NCBI RefSeq assembly: GCF_003601985.1
Contig: NZ_QZXA01000007.1
Location: 62,001-126,000 of the forward strand
Direction of reading: 5' to 3'
Origin: Mesorhizobium jarvisii
Lineage (GTDB): Bacteria; Pseudomonadota; Alphaproteobacteria; Rhizobiales; Rhizobiaceae
Length of the DNA stretch: 64,000 nucleotides
Position numbers and translations under genes: made by a program. The notes under the pieces are model-generated. The model worked only from the letters and a program-made list of their open reading frames with translations, was not told the DNA's origin and did no database searches. How positions within the stretch are numbered: the stretch's first letter is position 1; every line of letters begins with the position of its first letter. Positions 54,302-63,014 of this stretch are shown here, piece by piece.

Positions 54302-56254
54302 ATGATCCGGAGATTCGGAAGCGATCGGCGTGGCAATTACGCGCTCATGACTGTCGTCGCCATGGTACCGCTCATGGGTGGCCTGGCAATCGGCGTCGAC
54401 TATACGGAAATGACGCGGCAGCGACAAAACGCCTTGAACGCCCTGGACGCGGCCGGCGTCGCCACTGCCCAGCAGATCGTTGCCGGCGCCAGCGACACCG
54501 ATGCCAAGGCCTACGCCAAGAATTTCTTCGAAGCCAATCTCGCGCATATCGATCCAGCCAACACCACGCTCGCCGTAACGCTGCCCAATAACAACGCAGG
54601 CGGCGGCACCTTGAAGCTCTGCAGCACCTTGACCTACAAGCCCTACTTCCTGCCGACTGCAAAAGTGCTGGTGGGTGGCAGCGCCGCCAACAGCGACATC
54701 AGCTTCGGCGCATGCTCCGAAGTCCGACTGAAGAATACGCTGGAAGTGTCGCTGGTGCTCGACAATTCCGGCTCGATGACGGAACTCGGCAAAGGATCAA
54801 ACAAGGTACGCTTCGACCTTCTCAAGGATGCCGCGAAGCAGCTGGTCGACCAGTTGGCTGGCCAGGCGCAGATGATGAAGCAGGTCACCAACCCAGTCCA
54901 GTTCAGCCTCGTTCCCTTCGCCGCATCGGTCAATGTCGGCCCGGGCAACGCTTCGGCATCCTGGATGGACACCACCGGGATTTCGCCGATCCATCACGAG
55001 AATTTCGACTGGGCGAGCATGAGTTCGACCTATTCGTCCACCAAGTATGCCCAGAACATCGCCGGCGTCTGGTACGCCAAAGGCAGCGGTTGGGACGCAA
55101 CCCAGAAGGACCTGCCCCTGACCCGCTTCTCCATCTACAACCAGATGAAGCGCACCGCCACTGCCACCTATGTCGCGCAGTTCAAATGCACCGCCACCTA
55201 CTCCAATGGCTCATGCAAGACTTGGCAAAGCGGCTACAACTATACCTATGGAAACGTCGCTTCCTGGGGCGGCTGCGTCGAATCTCGACCGTATCCTTAC
55301 AATGTCAACGACACCGAGGGGGCGACCGGGACGCCAGCGACGCTGTTCGTGCCCATGTTCGCGCCCGATGAAACCGATCTCACCGACAGCAACAACCCAC
55401 CTCGCCCCGCCAACAACAATTGGCTTGCCGACGGGTCGACGGGCACGAGCGCGGTACGTCAGCGCTACATGCCGAAATATTTTACCGACCCGGGCACCAC
55501 GGTTACTCCAGCCTACGGCATGGATGCCGGCCCCAACACGAGTTGCAGCACGACCGCGATCACGCCTCTGACCGACGTTTCCACGACAACCGGAGCGAAC
55601 ACAGTCAAGGCGGCCATCGACGCCATGGCCGCCGACGGCGCCACCAATGTTCCGGAAGGCATGGCCTGGGGCTGGCGGACCCTTTCCAGCACTGCCCCGT
55701 TCACCGAAGGCAGACCCGAGACAGAAAGAGGCAACGACAAGGTTCTGATCGTCCTGACCGATGGTGCGAACACCTATTACACACCAACGTCGGTGACGGC
55801 TCAGAGCTACTCTGGAACCAACTGGAACTATGGCGGCAACGATCTGGCGGGCAGCAAGGCCATCTATTCGGCGCTCGGCTACATCGTACCCTTCAGCAAC
55901 GCCTACACCTATGGTCGGATGTTCCTTGGCACCAGCAACAGCGTCAGCAAGACCGACTATTCCAACGCCAACTACACCAAGGCGATGAACGAGTACTTCA
56001 CCACGCTGTGCAGCAACGCCAAGGCCGCCAACATCATGGTCATGACCATTGCGCTCGACCTCGATGCCACCAAGACGGCGGAAAAAACACAGATGGATGC
56101 GCTGAAAGCCTGTTCGTCGGATTCCCGCTTCAGCAAGGATCCGACCGATCCGAGCAAGCCGATGAAACTGTTCTGGAATTCGACCGGAGCGACACTCTCC
56201 GACGATTTCAAGGCGATCGGCAATGAACTGTCCAACCTGCGCATCGTCAGCTGA
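54302..56254 (+). CDS. TadG-like pilus/secretion-associated protein with vWA domain (copy 1)
   Basis: A 650-residue protein. The N-terminus R-R-G-N-Y-A-L-M-T-V-V-A-M-V-P-L-M-G-G-L is a TadE/TadG-type prepilin-like helix (residues 10-33). A von Willebrand A-like domain follows with the MIDAS start D154-N-S-G-S in L-V-L-D-N-S-G-S-M-T and a later V-L-I-V-L-T-D-G-A-N-T-Y-Y. The region between them is Asn/Thr/Tyr-rich with several Cys. Such proteins lie at the cell surface or span the envelope. It is followed by a close paralogue, but no tadA/B/C, rcpC or flp gene is near. The 206 bp upstream are less GC-rich, with TTGGACA near 54217 as possible promoter. Confidence 0.9.
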   Translation: MIRRFGSDRRGNYALMTVVAMVPLMGGLAIGVDYTEMTRQRQNALNALDAAGVATAQQIVAGASDTDAKAYAKNFFEANLAHIDPANTTLAVTLPNNNAGGGTLKLCSTLTYKPYFLPTAKVLVGGSAANSDISFGACSEVRLKNTLEVSLVLDNSGSMTELGKGSNKVRFDLLKDAAKQLVDQLAGQAQMMKQVTNPVQFSLVPFAASVNVGPGNASASWMDTTGISPIHHENFDWASMSSTYSSTKYAQNIAGVWYAKGSGWDATQKDLPLTRFSIYNQMKRTATATYVAQFKCTATYSNGSCKTWQSGYNYTYGNVASWGGCVESRPYPYNVNDTEGATGTPATLFVPMFAPDETDLTDSNNPPRPANNNWLADGSTGTSAVRQRYMPKYFTDPGTTVTPAYGMDAGPNTSCSTTAITPLTDVSTTTGANTVKAAIDAMAADGATNVPEGMAWGWRTLSSTAPFTEGRPETERGNDKVLIVLTDGANTYYTPTSVTAQSYSGTNWNYGGNDLAGSKAIYSALGYIVPFSNAYTYGRMFLGTSNSVSKTDYSNANYTKAMNEYFTTLCSNAKAANIMVMTIALDLDATKTAEKTQMDALKACSSDSRFSKDPTDPSKPMKLFWNSTGATLSDDFKAIGNELSNLRIVS

Positions 56255-56267
56255 TCGCCAAACTGCG

Positions 56268-56294
56268 AACGCCCTGCCCCGACAGGGCGTTTGC
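56268..56294 (+). terminator. intrinsic-terminator-like hairpin after TadG copy 1
   Basis: AACGCCCTG (56268-56276) pairs perfectly with CAGGGCGTT (56283-56291) across six bases and is followed by TTGCCTT. It lies 14 bp after the stop codon. It would separate the two TadG-like genes into different transcripts. Confidence 0.6.
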
Positions 56295-56444
56295 CTTAGA
56301 CCGGATCGGGGCCGCAGGCTTGCATTGGTTAGCGGTTGGTGAAGCGTCGACCAAGCAATAGAGCGGTTTCCCAAACCCGGCCTTCAGCGTTTTGTGGAAG
56401 GCTGGCGTCAATCGAGAATCCGCCGGCGGGGGCCGCTGCAAGTC

Positions 56445-58430
56445 ATGCATGAACTTTGGCGTCAGTTCGGCCGCGACCGGCGCGGCAACTATGCTCTTAT
56501 GACTGTCGTGGCGATGGTACCGCTGATGGGCGGCCTGGCGATCGCGGTCGACTTCACGGAAATGAACCGCGAAAAGCAGATGGTGACGAATGCGCTCGAC
56601 GCCGCCAACTTCGCCACGGCGCGCCGGCTGACGGAAGGCGCGACCGACGACCAGTTGAAAGCCTATGCGCTAGACTTCTTCAACGCCAACCTGAACGATG
56701 TCGATCCGGCCAGCGCGACGCTCAACGTCACCTTGCCCAGCAACACCAGCGGCGGCGGCCTGCTCACGATGACGGCGCAGCTTGCCTACAAGCCTTATTT
56801 CTATCCTGCCTTCGCCCAGCTCGTCGGCAAATCGGCAACCGATGCGAATCAAAGGATCAACTTCAACGTCACTTCCCAGGTGCGGCTGAAGAACACGCTG
56901 GAAGTTGCTCTGGTGCTCGACAATTCCGGATCGATGACCACGCTCGGCACGGGCTCAGGCCAGAAGCGCATCGATCTTCTCAAGACCGCGTCCAAGCAGC
57001 TGGTCGACACGCTGGCCCAGCAGGCGGTCATGATCAAGCAGGTCGACAAGCCGGTGCAGTTTGGCCTCGTGCCCTTTGCCGCTTCGGTCAATGTCGGCCC
57101 CGCCAATGGCAACGCTTCGTGGATGGACACGGAGGGCCTGTCGCCGGTGTCGAACGAGAATTTCGACTGGTCGACACTGAACGCGGCCAACAAATACGCC
57201 CAGCAGACCAACGGCATCTGGTACAAACGCGGCACTGGCTGGGGCAGCGAGGAAGGGCAGATGCTGACCCGATTTTCACTCTACCGGGACATGAAGGTCG
57301 TCACCAACCACGAGCGTGTCGTCAACAGCAAGCGGGTGGTTTGCGACGAATACAATTCGAACAACACCTGCAAACGCAGCCACGACGAATATGACTACAT
57401 CGATTCCTACGGTCCGTTCGCCAGCTGGCAAGGCTGCGTGGAGGCCCGGCCCTATCCCTACAATGTCAACGACGCATCGCCGTCCGGCGGCTCGGCCAAC
57501 ACAGGCACAGGCGTCGGCGATCCTGCAACGATGTTCGTGCCGATGTTCGCTCCGGACGAACCCGGCAATCACTGGAAGCTCACGCAGGATCCCGACGAGG
57601 CCGCCCCGGTGACCTACGGCGCGGTGAATAGCTGGTGGAATGACGATCCTACGAGCAGCACCGGTCAAGCGCGGCAGCGAAACATGGCCAAATATTTCCA
57701 GCCGCGGCCGATCGATGCGCCGGCGCTGCCCGCCGGCAACGGCCCGAACTACAGTTGCACCACCAATCCGATCACACCACTGACCGATGTGAGCGTCGCC
57801 GATGGGGCCACCGCGATCAAGGCGGCGATCGACCTGATGCAGCCGAATGGCGGCACCAATGTTCCCGAGGGCATGGCGTGGGGCTGGCGGGTGGTCTCAA
57901 GCGGCGAACCGTTCACGCAAGGGCGCCGGGAAACGGAAAAAGGCAATGACAAGGTGGTGATCGTGCTGACCGACGGCGCCAACACCTACTACACGCCGTC
58001 CTCGCTTGGCTATTCGGACCCCGCCAACTCGAAATCGACCTACGCGTCCTACGGCTATCTCAACCCCGGCTACAACGGCACCTCGATCGGCCGCATGTTC
58101 ATGGGCACATCGGGCGCCATCGGTCAGTTCGATTATTCGAACGGCAACTACACCAATGAACTCAACGAACAGATGGCAACGCTTTGCAACAACGCCAAGG
58201 CGGCCAACATCATGGTGATGACGGTGGCGCTCGACCTATCGACGAGCCAGGCCAGCGACAAGCTGGCGATCAATGCGCTGAAATCCTGCTCATCGGACTC
58301 GCGCTTCCGCAAGGACCCGACGGATCCGAGCAAACCGGCGAAGCTGTTCTGGAATGCGACCGGCGCCAGCCTGTCGAACGACTTCAAGGAAATCGGCAAC
58401 GAACTGTCGAACCTGCGGGTGGTCGGCTAA
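56445..58430 (+). CDS. TadG-like protein with vWA domain (copy 2)
   Basis: A 661-residue paralogue of the preceding protein, aligned over its whole length. R-R-G-N-Y-A-L-M-T-V-V-A-M-V-P-L-M-G-G-L-A-I is almost identical in both; MIDAS D159-N-S-G-S, V-V-I-V-L-T-D-G-A-N-T-Y-Y-T-P and the C-terminal E-I-G-N-E-L-S-N-L-R-V-V are shared. The middle differs most, with a unique K-R-V-V-C-D-E-Y-N-S-N-N-T-C segment. The start is the ATG giving MHELWRQFGRDRRGN; the ribosome binding site is weak. The two genes look like an old tandem duplication. Confidence 0.9.
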   Translation: MHELWRQFGRDRRGNYALMTVVAMVPLMGGLAIAVDFTEMNREKQMVTNALDAANFATARRLTEGATDDQLKAYALDFFNANLNDVDPASATLNVTLPSNTSGGGLLTMTAQLAYKPYFYPAFAQLVGKSATDANQRINFNVTSQVRLKNTLEVALVLDNSGSMTTLGTGSGQKRIDLLKTASKQLVDTLAQQAVMIKQVDKPVQFGLVPFAASVNVGPANGNASWMDTEGLSPVSNENFDWSTLNAANKYAQQTNGIWYKRGTGWGSEEGQMLTRFSLYRDMKVVTNHERVVNSKRVVCDEYNSNNTCKRSHDEYDYIDSYGPFASWQGCVEARPYPYNVNDASPSGGSANTGTGVGDPATMFVPMFAPDEPGNHWKLTQDPDEAAPVTYGAVNSWWNDDPTSSTGQARQRNMAKYFQPRPIDAPALPAGNGPNYSCTTNPITPLTDVSVADGATAIKAAIDLMQPNGGTNVPEGMAWGWRVVSSGEPFTQGRRETEKGNDKVVIVLTDGANTYYTPSSLGYSDPANSKSTYASYGYLNPGYNGTSIGRMFMGTSGAIGQFDYSNGNYTNELNEQMATLCNNAKAANIMVMTVALDLSTSQASDKLAINALKSCSSDSRFRKDPTDPSKPAKLFWNATGASLSNDFKEIGNELSNLRVVG

Positions 58431-58469
58431 GGCGCGCCGCGTCGAAGCGGCGCTTTGGGTCCTTCTTAT

Positions 58470-58513
58470 GCATGTCGTTGTCCCGAAACCGGAGGCGCTT
58501 TGGAGCGACATGC
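58470..58513. repeat. intergenic palindrome downstream of TadG copy 2
   Basis: GCATGTCG (58470-58477) pairs perfectly with CGACATGC (58506-58513); the core C-C-C-G-A-A-A-C-C-G-G is shared in form with the elements near 48530 and 59295. It may end the TadG transcript or be a dispersed element without function. Confidence 0.7.
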
Positions 58514-58630
58514 CGTAACCGCTCCTCTGGCGCAACGCCTGGTGCCGGCAAGCCCTTGCGGGCGCCTGCCGTGACAGGCAGATATTGGCGGCTCGCGGGA
58601 TCGCATCGCGGGCGTGCTTGGGGACGAACA

Positions 58631-59263
58631 ATGCCCGATACCGCCAACCATATCGCCTTCGCGCTGGTCTGCCTCGGCATGGTGCTGACGCCAGGCCCGA
58701 ACATGATCTACCTGATCTCGCGCTCGCTGTCGCAAGGGCCGAAGGCGGGACTGATCTCGCTTGGTGGGGTCGCGGTCGGCTTCCTGTTCTATGTGCTGTC
58801 GGCGGCGTTCGGCATCACGGCGCTGCTGCTCGCCGTGCCCTATGCCTACGACGCGCTGCGCTTTGCCGGCGTGCTCTATCTGCTGTGGCTTGCCTGGCAA
58901 GCGGTGAAGCCGGGCGGACGTTCGCCGTTCCAGGTGCGAGACCTGCCGAAGGACAGGCCGCGCAAGCTGTTCGCCATGGGGCTGATGACCAATCTGCTCA
59001 ACCCCAAGGTGGCCGTTCTCTATCTGTCGCTGCTGCCGCAATTCATCAGCATCGGCAAAGGCCATGTGCTGTCGCAGCTGTTGGTTCTGGGTGCGACGCA
59101 GATCTCGATCAGCCTGACCGTCAATGCCATCATCGCGGTGACGGCCGGTTCGATCGCCACCTTCCTTGCTGGACGGCCATTGTGGCTGGTTATCCAGCGC
59201 TGGATGATGGGAGGCGTGCTGACGGCGCTGGCGTTGAAGATGGCGACCGACGCGCAACGCTGA
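58631..59263 (+). CDS. LysE/RhtB family amino-acid exporter
   Basis: A 210-residue inner-membrane exporter with six predicted helices. The diagnostic first helix A-L-V-C-L-G-M-V-L-T-P-G-P-N-M-I-Y is followed by G-L-I-S-L-G-G-V-A-V-G, and L-L-N-P-K-V-A-V-L-Y-L-S-L-L-P-Q-F lies mid-protein, as in RhtB. Cargo is probably a neutral or basic amino acid. GGGGA nine bases upstream supports the ATG. It stands alone between palindromic elements on either side. Confidence 0.95.
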   Translation: MPDTANHIAFALVCLGMVLTPGPNMIYLISRSLSQGPKAGLISLGGVAVGFLFYVLSAAFGITALLLAVPYAYDALRFAGVLYLLWLAWQAVKPGGRSPFQVRDLPKDRPRKLFAMGLMTNLLNPKVAVLYLSLLPQFISIGKGHVLSQLLVLGATQISISLTVNAIIAVTAGSIATFLAGRPLWLVIQRWMMGGVLTALALKMATDAQR

Positions 59264-59277
59264 GTCCCTCCAGCCGG

Positions 59278-59321
59278 GCATGATCTTTCCCAAAACCGGT
59301 TCCGACTTTTGGAGATCATGC
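59278..59321. repeat. intergenic palindrome between convergent genes
   Basis: GCATGATCT (59278-59286) pairs perfectly with AGATCATGC (59313-59321), with CCAAAA/TTTTGG paired inside. It fills most of the space between the convergent lysE and DUF2189 genes, where it can act as a bidirectional terminator. Confidence 0.75.
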
Positions 59322-59331
59322 TCTAGCCTAG

Positions 59332-60156
59332 CTACATCGGCCGGCGGATCGGCCGGATCTGTGCCGGCTCGATCACCTTGCGGTAGAGGTGCCAGGTGGC
59401 ATGGCCCAGGATCGGCATGACCACGGCCAGCCCGGCAAACAGCGGGATCGAGCCGATCACCAGAAGCACGGCAACCAGCAGGCCCCACAGCGCCATCTGC
59501 AACGGGTTTGCCATCACCGCCCGGGCCGAGGTTTCGATTGCGGAGACGGCACCGACATCACGGTCGAGCAGCAACGGAAAGGCGATCACCGTTGTGGCCA
59601 GCACCACCACGGCAAAGACAAAACCGGCCGCATTGCCAAGCAGGATCAGGGTCCAGCCCTTGCCCGTCGTCAGCACGTCGCGGACAAAGGCGCCGATCGA
59701 GGCCGGCGGCTGGTCTCCGAACAGGCTGGTGTAGATCGATTGCGCGGTGAACAGCCACAACAGGAACAGTGCAAACAGCATGATGCCGATGACCGCGATC
59801 GACGGCAATGCCGGGGAACGGCGCACGTCCAGTGCATGGCGCCAATTCGTGTTCATGCCGAGCTCGCGCCGGCGGCTGATTTCGTAGAGCCCGATCGCGG
59901 CAAAAGGCCCGACCAGGGCAAAGCCCGACATCAAGGGATAGACGAGCTGAATGGCGTTGGAACCCGAGCTCCACTGGGTAAGGATCAGACCGACGATCGG
60001 GTAGATCAAACACAGGAACACGTAGTGGGACGGTTTTGCCCAGAAATCCTCGGCGCCGAGCCTGAGCGCGTCCCAGAGATCCGCCGTGGTGATGCGGCGC
60101 ACCGCGGGCTGCACATGCATCCCGTAGGCGTCCGCCATGACATGAAAGCCGGCCAT
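59332..60156 (-). CDS. DUF2189 domain integral membrane protein
   Basis: A 274-residue membrane protein with about six helices. The family pattern is clear: L-W-D-A-L-R-L-G-A-E-D-F-W-A-K-P-S-H-Y near the N-terminus, P-L-M-S-G-F-A-L-V-G-P-F-A-A-I-G-L-Y-E-I-S-R-R-R-E in the middle and L-G-H-A-T-W-H-L-Y-R-K-V-I at the end. Function unknown; the DUF2189 group resembles cytochrome c oxidase subunit I-associated proteins in name only. Of two near ATGs, the second has GGGAGG at proper spacing and is used. Confidence 0.9.
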   Translation of the reverse strand: MAGFHVMADAYGMHVQPAVRRITTADLWDALRLGAEDFWAKPSHYVFLCLIYPIVGLILTQWSSGSNAIQLVYPLMSGFALVGPFAAIGLYEISRRRELGMNTNWRHALDVRRSPALPSIAVIGIMLFALFLLWLFTAQSIYTSLFGDQPPASIGAFVRDVLTTGKGWTLILLGNAAGFVFAVVVLATTVIAFPLLLDRDVGAVSAIETSARAVMANPLQMALWGLLVAVLLVIGSIPLFAGLAVVMPILGHATWHLYRKVIEPAQIRPIRRPM

Positions 60157-60330
60157 AACCATCCTCCCGTGTGTCGGGGGCGGTCACCGCCGTGATGGCC
60201 GCCCGCAGCTGCCACTAGTAGATGTGGCAGCATAGCCGATTTGCCAGGGGTTGTCGCCGAATGGATTATCTTGGACAGGTCCTCACGGGATTGTCAGCAC
60301 CCTGCCGACAAAAAGCCGGCGGCGCGGAAT

Positions 60331-60417
60331 CTATCCCGGCGCGTTGAAGACCGCCTCGATAGGGTGGCCGTCCGGATCGACGACGAAGGCGGCATAAGGC
60401 GGCATGATAATGCGGAC
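60331..60417 (-). pseudogene. remnant of a VOC/glyoxalase family gene, C-terminal end
   Basis: Minus-strand reading gives P-P-Y-A-A-F-V-V-D-P-D-G-H-P-I-E-A-V-F-N-A-P-G then stop. This is the typical closing strand of glyoxalase-like proteins, with the metal-ligand Glu in I-E-A-V. A stop codon stands in frame 28 codons upstream, and I see no glyoxalase sequence further upstream in other frames, so the rest has been lost. It lies in the 436-bp gap between the DUF2189 gene and the small secreted protein, which holds nothing else I can assign. Confidence 0.6.
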
Positions 60418-60592
60418 CTATGGCGCTCAATTGCCGCTACGCACCCTTGAAGACATTGACCTCTACGAGGTTAGTATCTGCGGATACCAGCGTACGAGAC
60501 GACATCAGCCTCACTGTCAGGCGCCGAACGCAACGGCGGCAAGCCGGCGCAGAGCCGAGGCAGAGCGGCGTTTGCGCGGGATCCGTTGAAGT

Positions 60593-60793
60593 CTATTCGG
60601 TCTTCGGCGGTACTTCCTTTTTCACGACCGTCTGCGCGTCCGTAGCCTTGGACATGTCAGCCTTCTCGACGCTCGCTGTCGTCGTCTGTGTGTCGACTGA
60701 CGCCGATACCTTCGAGTGATGATAGGCGCAGTCCGCCGAAGCGGCGGACACGGAGAGGCCCAGTGCGGCAGCGATAGCGAGGAACGTTTTCAT
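60593..60793 (-). CDS. small secreted protein
   Basis: A 66-residue protein: signal peptide M-K-T-F-L-A-I-A-A-A-L-G-L-S-V-S-A-A-S-A (cleavage after residue 20), then a 46-residue hydrophilic mature part with C-A-Y-H-H-S-K and many Thr, Val and Lys. Similar short exported proteins are common in rhizobia and have no known function. GAGGAGAAAGACG before the ATG is a strong ribosome binding site, which argues that it is translated. Confidence 0.75.
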   Translation of the reverse strand: MKTFLAIAAALGLSVSAASADCAYHHSKVSASVDTQTTTASVEKADMSKATDAQTVVKKEVPPKTE

Positions 60794-61103
60794 CGTCTTT
60801 CTCCTCTTTCATTGCTGACGCAGCGTAAACCGCTTGGCCCTGTCCGCAAAATCACATTTGGCCATTCGTCCATTCCGCGGCCGTTGTTCTGTCGGCCATA
60901 TTGTCAGCCAATGCTTTGGCGTTTCTACGGGTCACGGCGTTCCCGTGGGTGACGTCGGCTGTAGTCGGGCCCCAGGCCCGGGGCGTCACTATCACGAGCC
61001 GCCTCGCCTCATTTTTAGAACCTATGCATTTTAGCGATTGCTTACATTTCTCTTAGATGTCCCGGGCGTATCACCTGGGCATTGCAAACCTTGGCGGCGG
61101 ACG
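60794..61103. other. 310-bp intergenic region with one hairpin
   Basis: Divergent region between the small secreted protein and the third TadG-like gene. CGGGCC (60966-60971) pairs with GGCCCG (60975-60980), enclosed by GTGACG/CGTCAC (60949-60954, 60984-60989), a structured 41-bp segment. The last 90 bp are AT-rich for this genome and probably hold the promoter of the plus-strand gene. No open frame is supported. Confidence 0.4.
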
Positions 61104-62327
61104 ATGTTCACATTGAGAGGCTTCTGGTCTTCGAAGCGCGGCAACTTTGCCATGGCGACCGCCATAGCGATGCTGCCGATAATGGTTGTGGTGGCCGGCG
61201 CGATCGATCTGACGGGCACGAGTGACGACGCCGCGCAATTGCAGAACTCGCTGGACGCGGCTGGACTTGCCGTCGGCACGAAGTACCTGCCCAGCATGGC
61301 CGCGAGTGATGTAGAGGCACTTGGGTTGACATTCTTTTCTGCCAATTTGAGCCTCGCCGACCAGCAGGAATATGCCGCCAGCGTCTCGGCTTTTTCGGCA
61401 ACCGCCAGCGGCGACCCGAGCGCCTATTACATCTCGCTTTCGTCCAGCATCAACCGTCCGAGCTTCATCAATGGCGCGGCCCCATGGCCAGCTCACCGCT
61501 CGGCCACGGTCAAGATGAATCCCGGTGCGCAGGCCTGCGTTCTGGCGCTCGATCCACATGCGTCGGCCGCAATAAGCCTGCAGGGCTCGACCGATGTCTC
61601 CATGAGCAGTTGCGTCATCGCGGCAAACTCGGATGCGTCCGATGCTGTCAGCAGGGGCGGTTCCGCGCAGATTTCGGCGGGCTGCGTCTCGACTGTCGGC
61701 GGCACTTACGGGCTTTCGCCGCCCAGCGCCAATCTCACCTGCGGAGCCCCGCTCGAACATCAATATGCATCTTTCGATCCTCTGGGGGACGTCGTTCCTC
61801 CCCCTTACACATTGTGCCTACCGATCCCGAACGGCAGAACCTATACGCTGTCGCCTGGAACCTATTGCGACAAGACGTTGTCGGGAAACATCACGCTCAA
61901 TCCGGGCGTCTACATCTTCCGTGGCGTCACCCTAAAACCCGGCGGCAACGGCAGCCTGACCGGTCAGGGCGTGACCATATTCCTCGTGGAGGGCTCACAG
62001 ATCACTATAAATGCCAATGAACAGGTGAATCTATCACCACCCACCAGCGGTCCCTACGCCGGCATCACCATTTTCGAGAACCGCGGCAACACCTCGGCCC
62101 TGACGCTGAATGGCGGTGCAAATTCCGCGATCAGCGGGTTCGTCTATGCGCCGGACGCGGCGATATCCTTTGCCGGCAACTCAGATATGAGCGGTCAGGG
62201 CGACTGTCTGAGGCTTGTTGGCTCGACCGTGCAGATGACTGGAAACTCATCCATCAAAACGGACTGCACGGCCGTGTTTGGAAATCGCGAGATGTATGCC
62301 AGCCGCCTCATCACGCTTGTGAAATGA
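61104..62327 (+). CDS. TadG-like N-terminal helix fused to a beta-rich domain (copy 3, divergent)
   Basis: A 407-residue protein. The N-terminus S-S-K-R-G-N-F-A-M-A-T-A-I-A-M-L-P-I-M-V-V-V-A-G-A-I-D-L is the same kind of TadE/TadG helix as in the two proteins upstream. There is no vWA domain; instead residues 150-400 are Gly/Ser/Asn/Thr-rich with beta-helix-like periodicity (G-T-Y-C-D-K-T-L-S-G-N-I-T-L-N-P-G-V-Y and L-T-L-N-G-G-A-N-S-A-I-S-G-F-V-Y-A-P). Several paired Cys suggest disulphides outside the cytoplasm. It may be a surface or pilus-tip-type protein. The start is the ATG giving MFTLRGFWSSKRGNF; the ribosome binding site is weak. Confidence 0.87.
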   Translation: MFTLRGFWSSKRGNFAMATAIAMLPIMVVVAGAIDLTGTSDDAAQLQNSLDAAGLAVGTKYLPSMAASDVEALGLTFFSANLSLADQQEYAASVSAFSATASGDPSAYYISLSSSINRPSFINGAAPWPAHRSATVKMNPGAQACVLALDPHASAAISLQGSTDVSMSSCVIAANSDASDAVSRGGSAQISAGCVSTVGGTYGLSPPSANLTCGAPLEHQYASFDPLGDVVPPPYTLCLPIPNGRTYTLSPGTYCDKTLSGNITLNPGVYIFRGVTLKPGGNGSLTGQGVTIFLVEGSQITINANEQVNLSPPTSGPYAGITIFENRGNTSALTLNGGANSAISGFVYAPDAAISFAGNSDMSGQGDCLRLVGSTVQMTGNSSIKTDCTAVFGNREMYASRLITLVK

Positions 62328-62405
62328 GCGACTAACCCGCATTTCCATCTCAGATCTTACCGCCCTGCCCGGCAAAAGCCATGATCGCCACTATGTCAGT
62401 TGGGC

Positions 62406-62921
62406 ATGACAATCGCGAAAACTGCAAACTCGCCAATCCCGGATCCGAACAGGCGCACGTTGCTCAAGGTCGCCGGCCTTGCAGCCATTGCCGCGCTTTC
62501 CGCCTGCAGCACCGTCTCTGTACCGACGGGCGAAGGCGCAGGCGTCTCTTCCTCCGCCACGGCTACTCTGTCGGGCTTGCGCGCCTCAGCCGGGCTCGGC
62601 CCGCTGGCGCCGGACGCCCAGCTCGAACAGGCGGCGCTGCAACAGGCCGGCTATATGGCAGCGCGCGAGCGCATGAGCCACACCACGGGCTGGGGCAAGG
62701 ATTTCGCATCGCGCATGAAGGACAATGGCGTGCGGGGCGCCGCGGCCGAGAACATCGCCGAAGGCCGCTTCGACCAGCAAAAACTGTTCGACATCTGGAT
62801 GCATTCGCAGGGCCACCGGCGCAACATACTCGATCAGGATTTCAGCCGCTTCGGCCTCGCCTATGTCCGCGACGGGCGTGATCCCAACCTGCGCTATTGG
62901 TCGCTGGTGCTCGGCAGGTAG
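62406..62921 (+). CDS. CAP/SCP-domain lipoprotein
   Basis: A 171-residue exported protein. R-R-T-L-L-K-V-A-G-L-A-A-I-A-A-L-S-A-C combines a twin-arginine pair with a lipobox, so it is probably a Tat-exported lipoprotein. The CAP domain follows: L-R-A-S-A-G-L-G-P-L, M-S-H-T-T-G with the conserved His, A-A-E-N-I-A-E-G and W-M-H-S-Q-G-H-R-R-N-I-L with the second His, and Y-W-S-L-V-L. The usual His/Glu cavity of bacterial CAP proteins appears intact. The role is unknown. ATG is preferred over a TTG two codons upstream. Confidence 0.92.
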   Translation: MTIAKTANSPIPDPNRRTLLKVAGLAAIAALSACSTVSVPTGEGAGVSSSATATLSGLRASAGLGPLAPDAQLEQAALQQAGYMAARERMSHTTGWGKDFASRMKDNGVRGAAAENIAEGRFDQQKLFDIWMHSQGHRRNILDQDFSRFGLAYVRDGRDPNLRYWSLVLGR

Positions 62922-63014
62922 CGTCTTGCTGGGGCCGTTTCGGCTATTCGCCAGCACCAACCGGCACGCCAATCCCAATCCATATTGACGGCAGGCGGAC
63001 CGCCCGCCGCCGGC

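Noticed and set aside
54302-58430. Complete Tad pilus locus
   Set aside because: Only TadG-like proteins are present; no ATPase, secretin, pilin or peptidase is encoded nearby.
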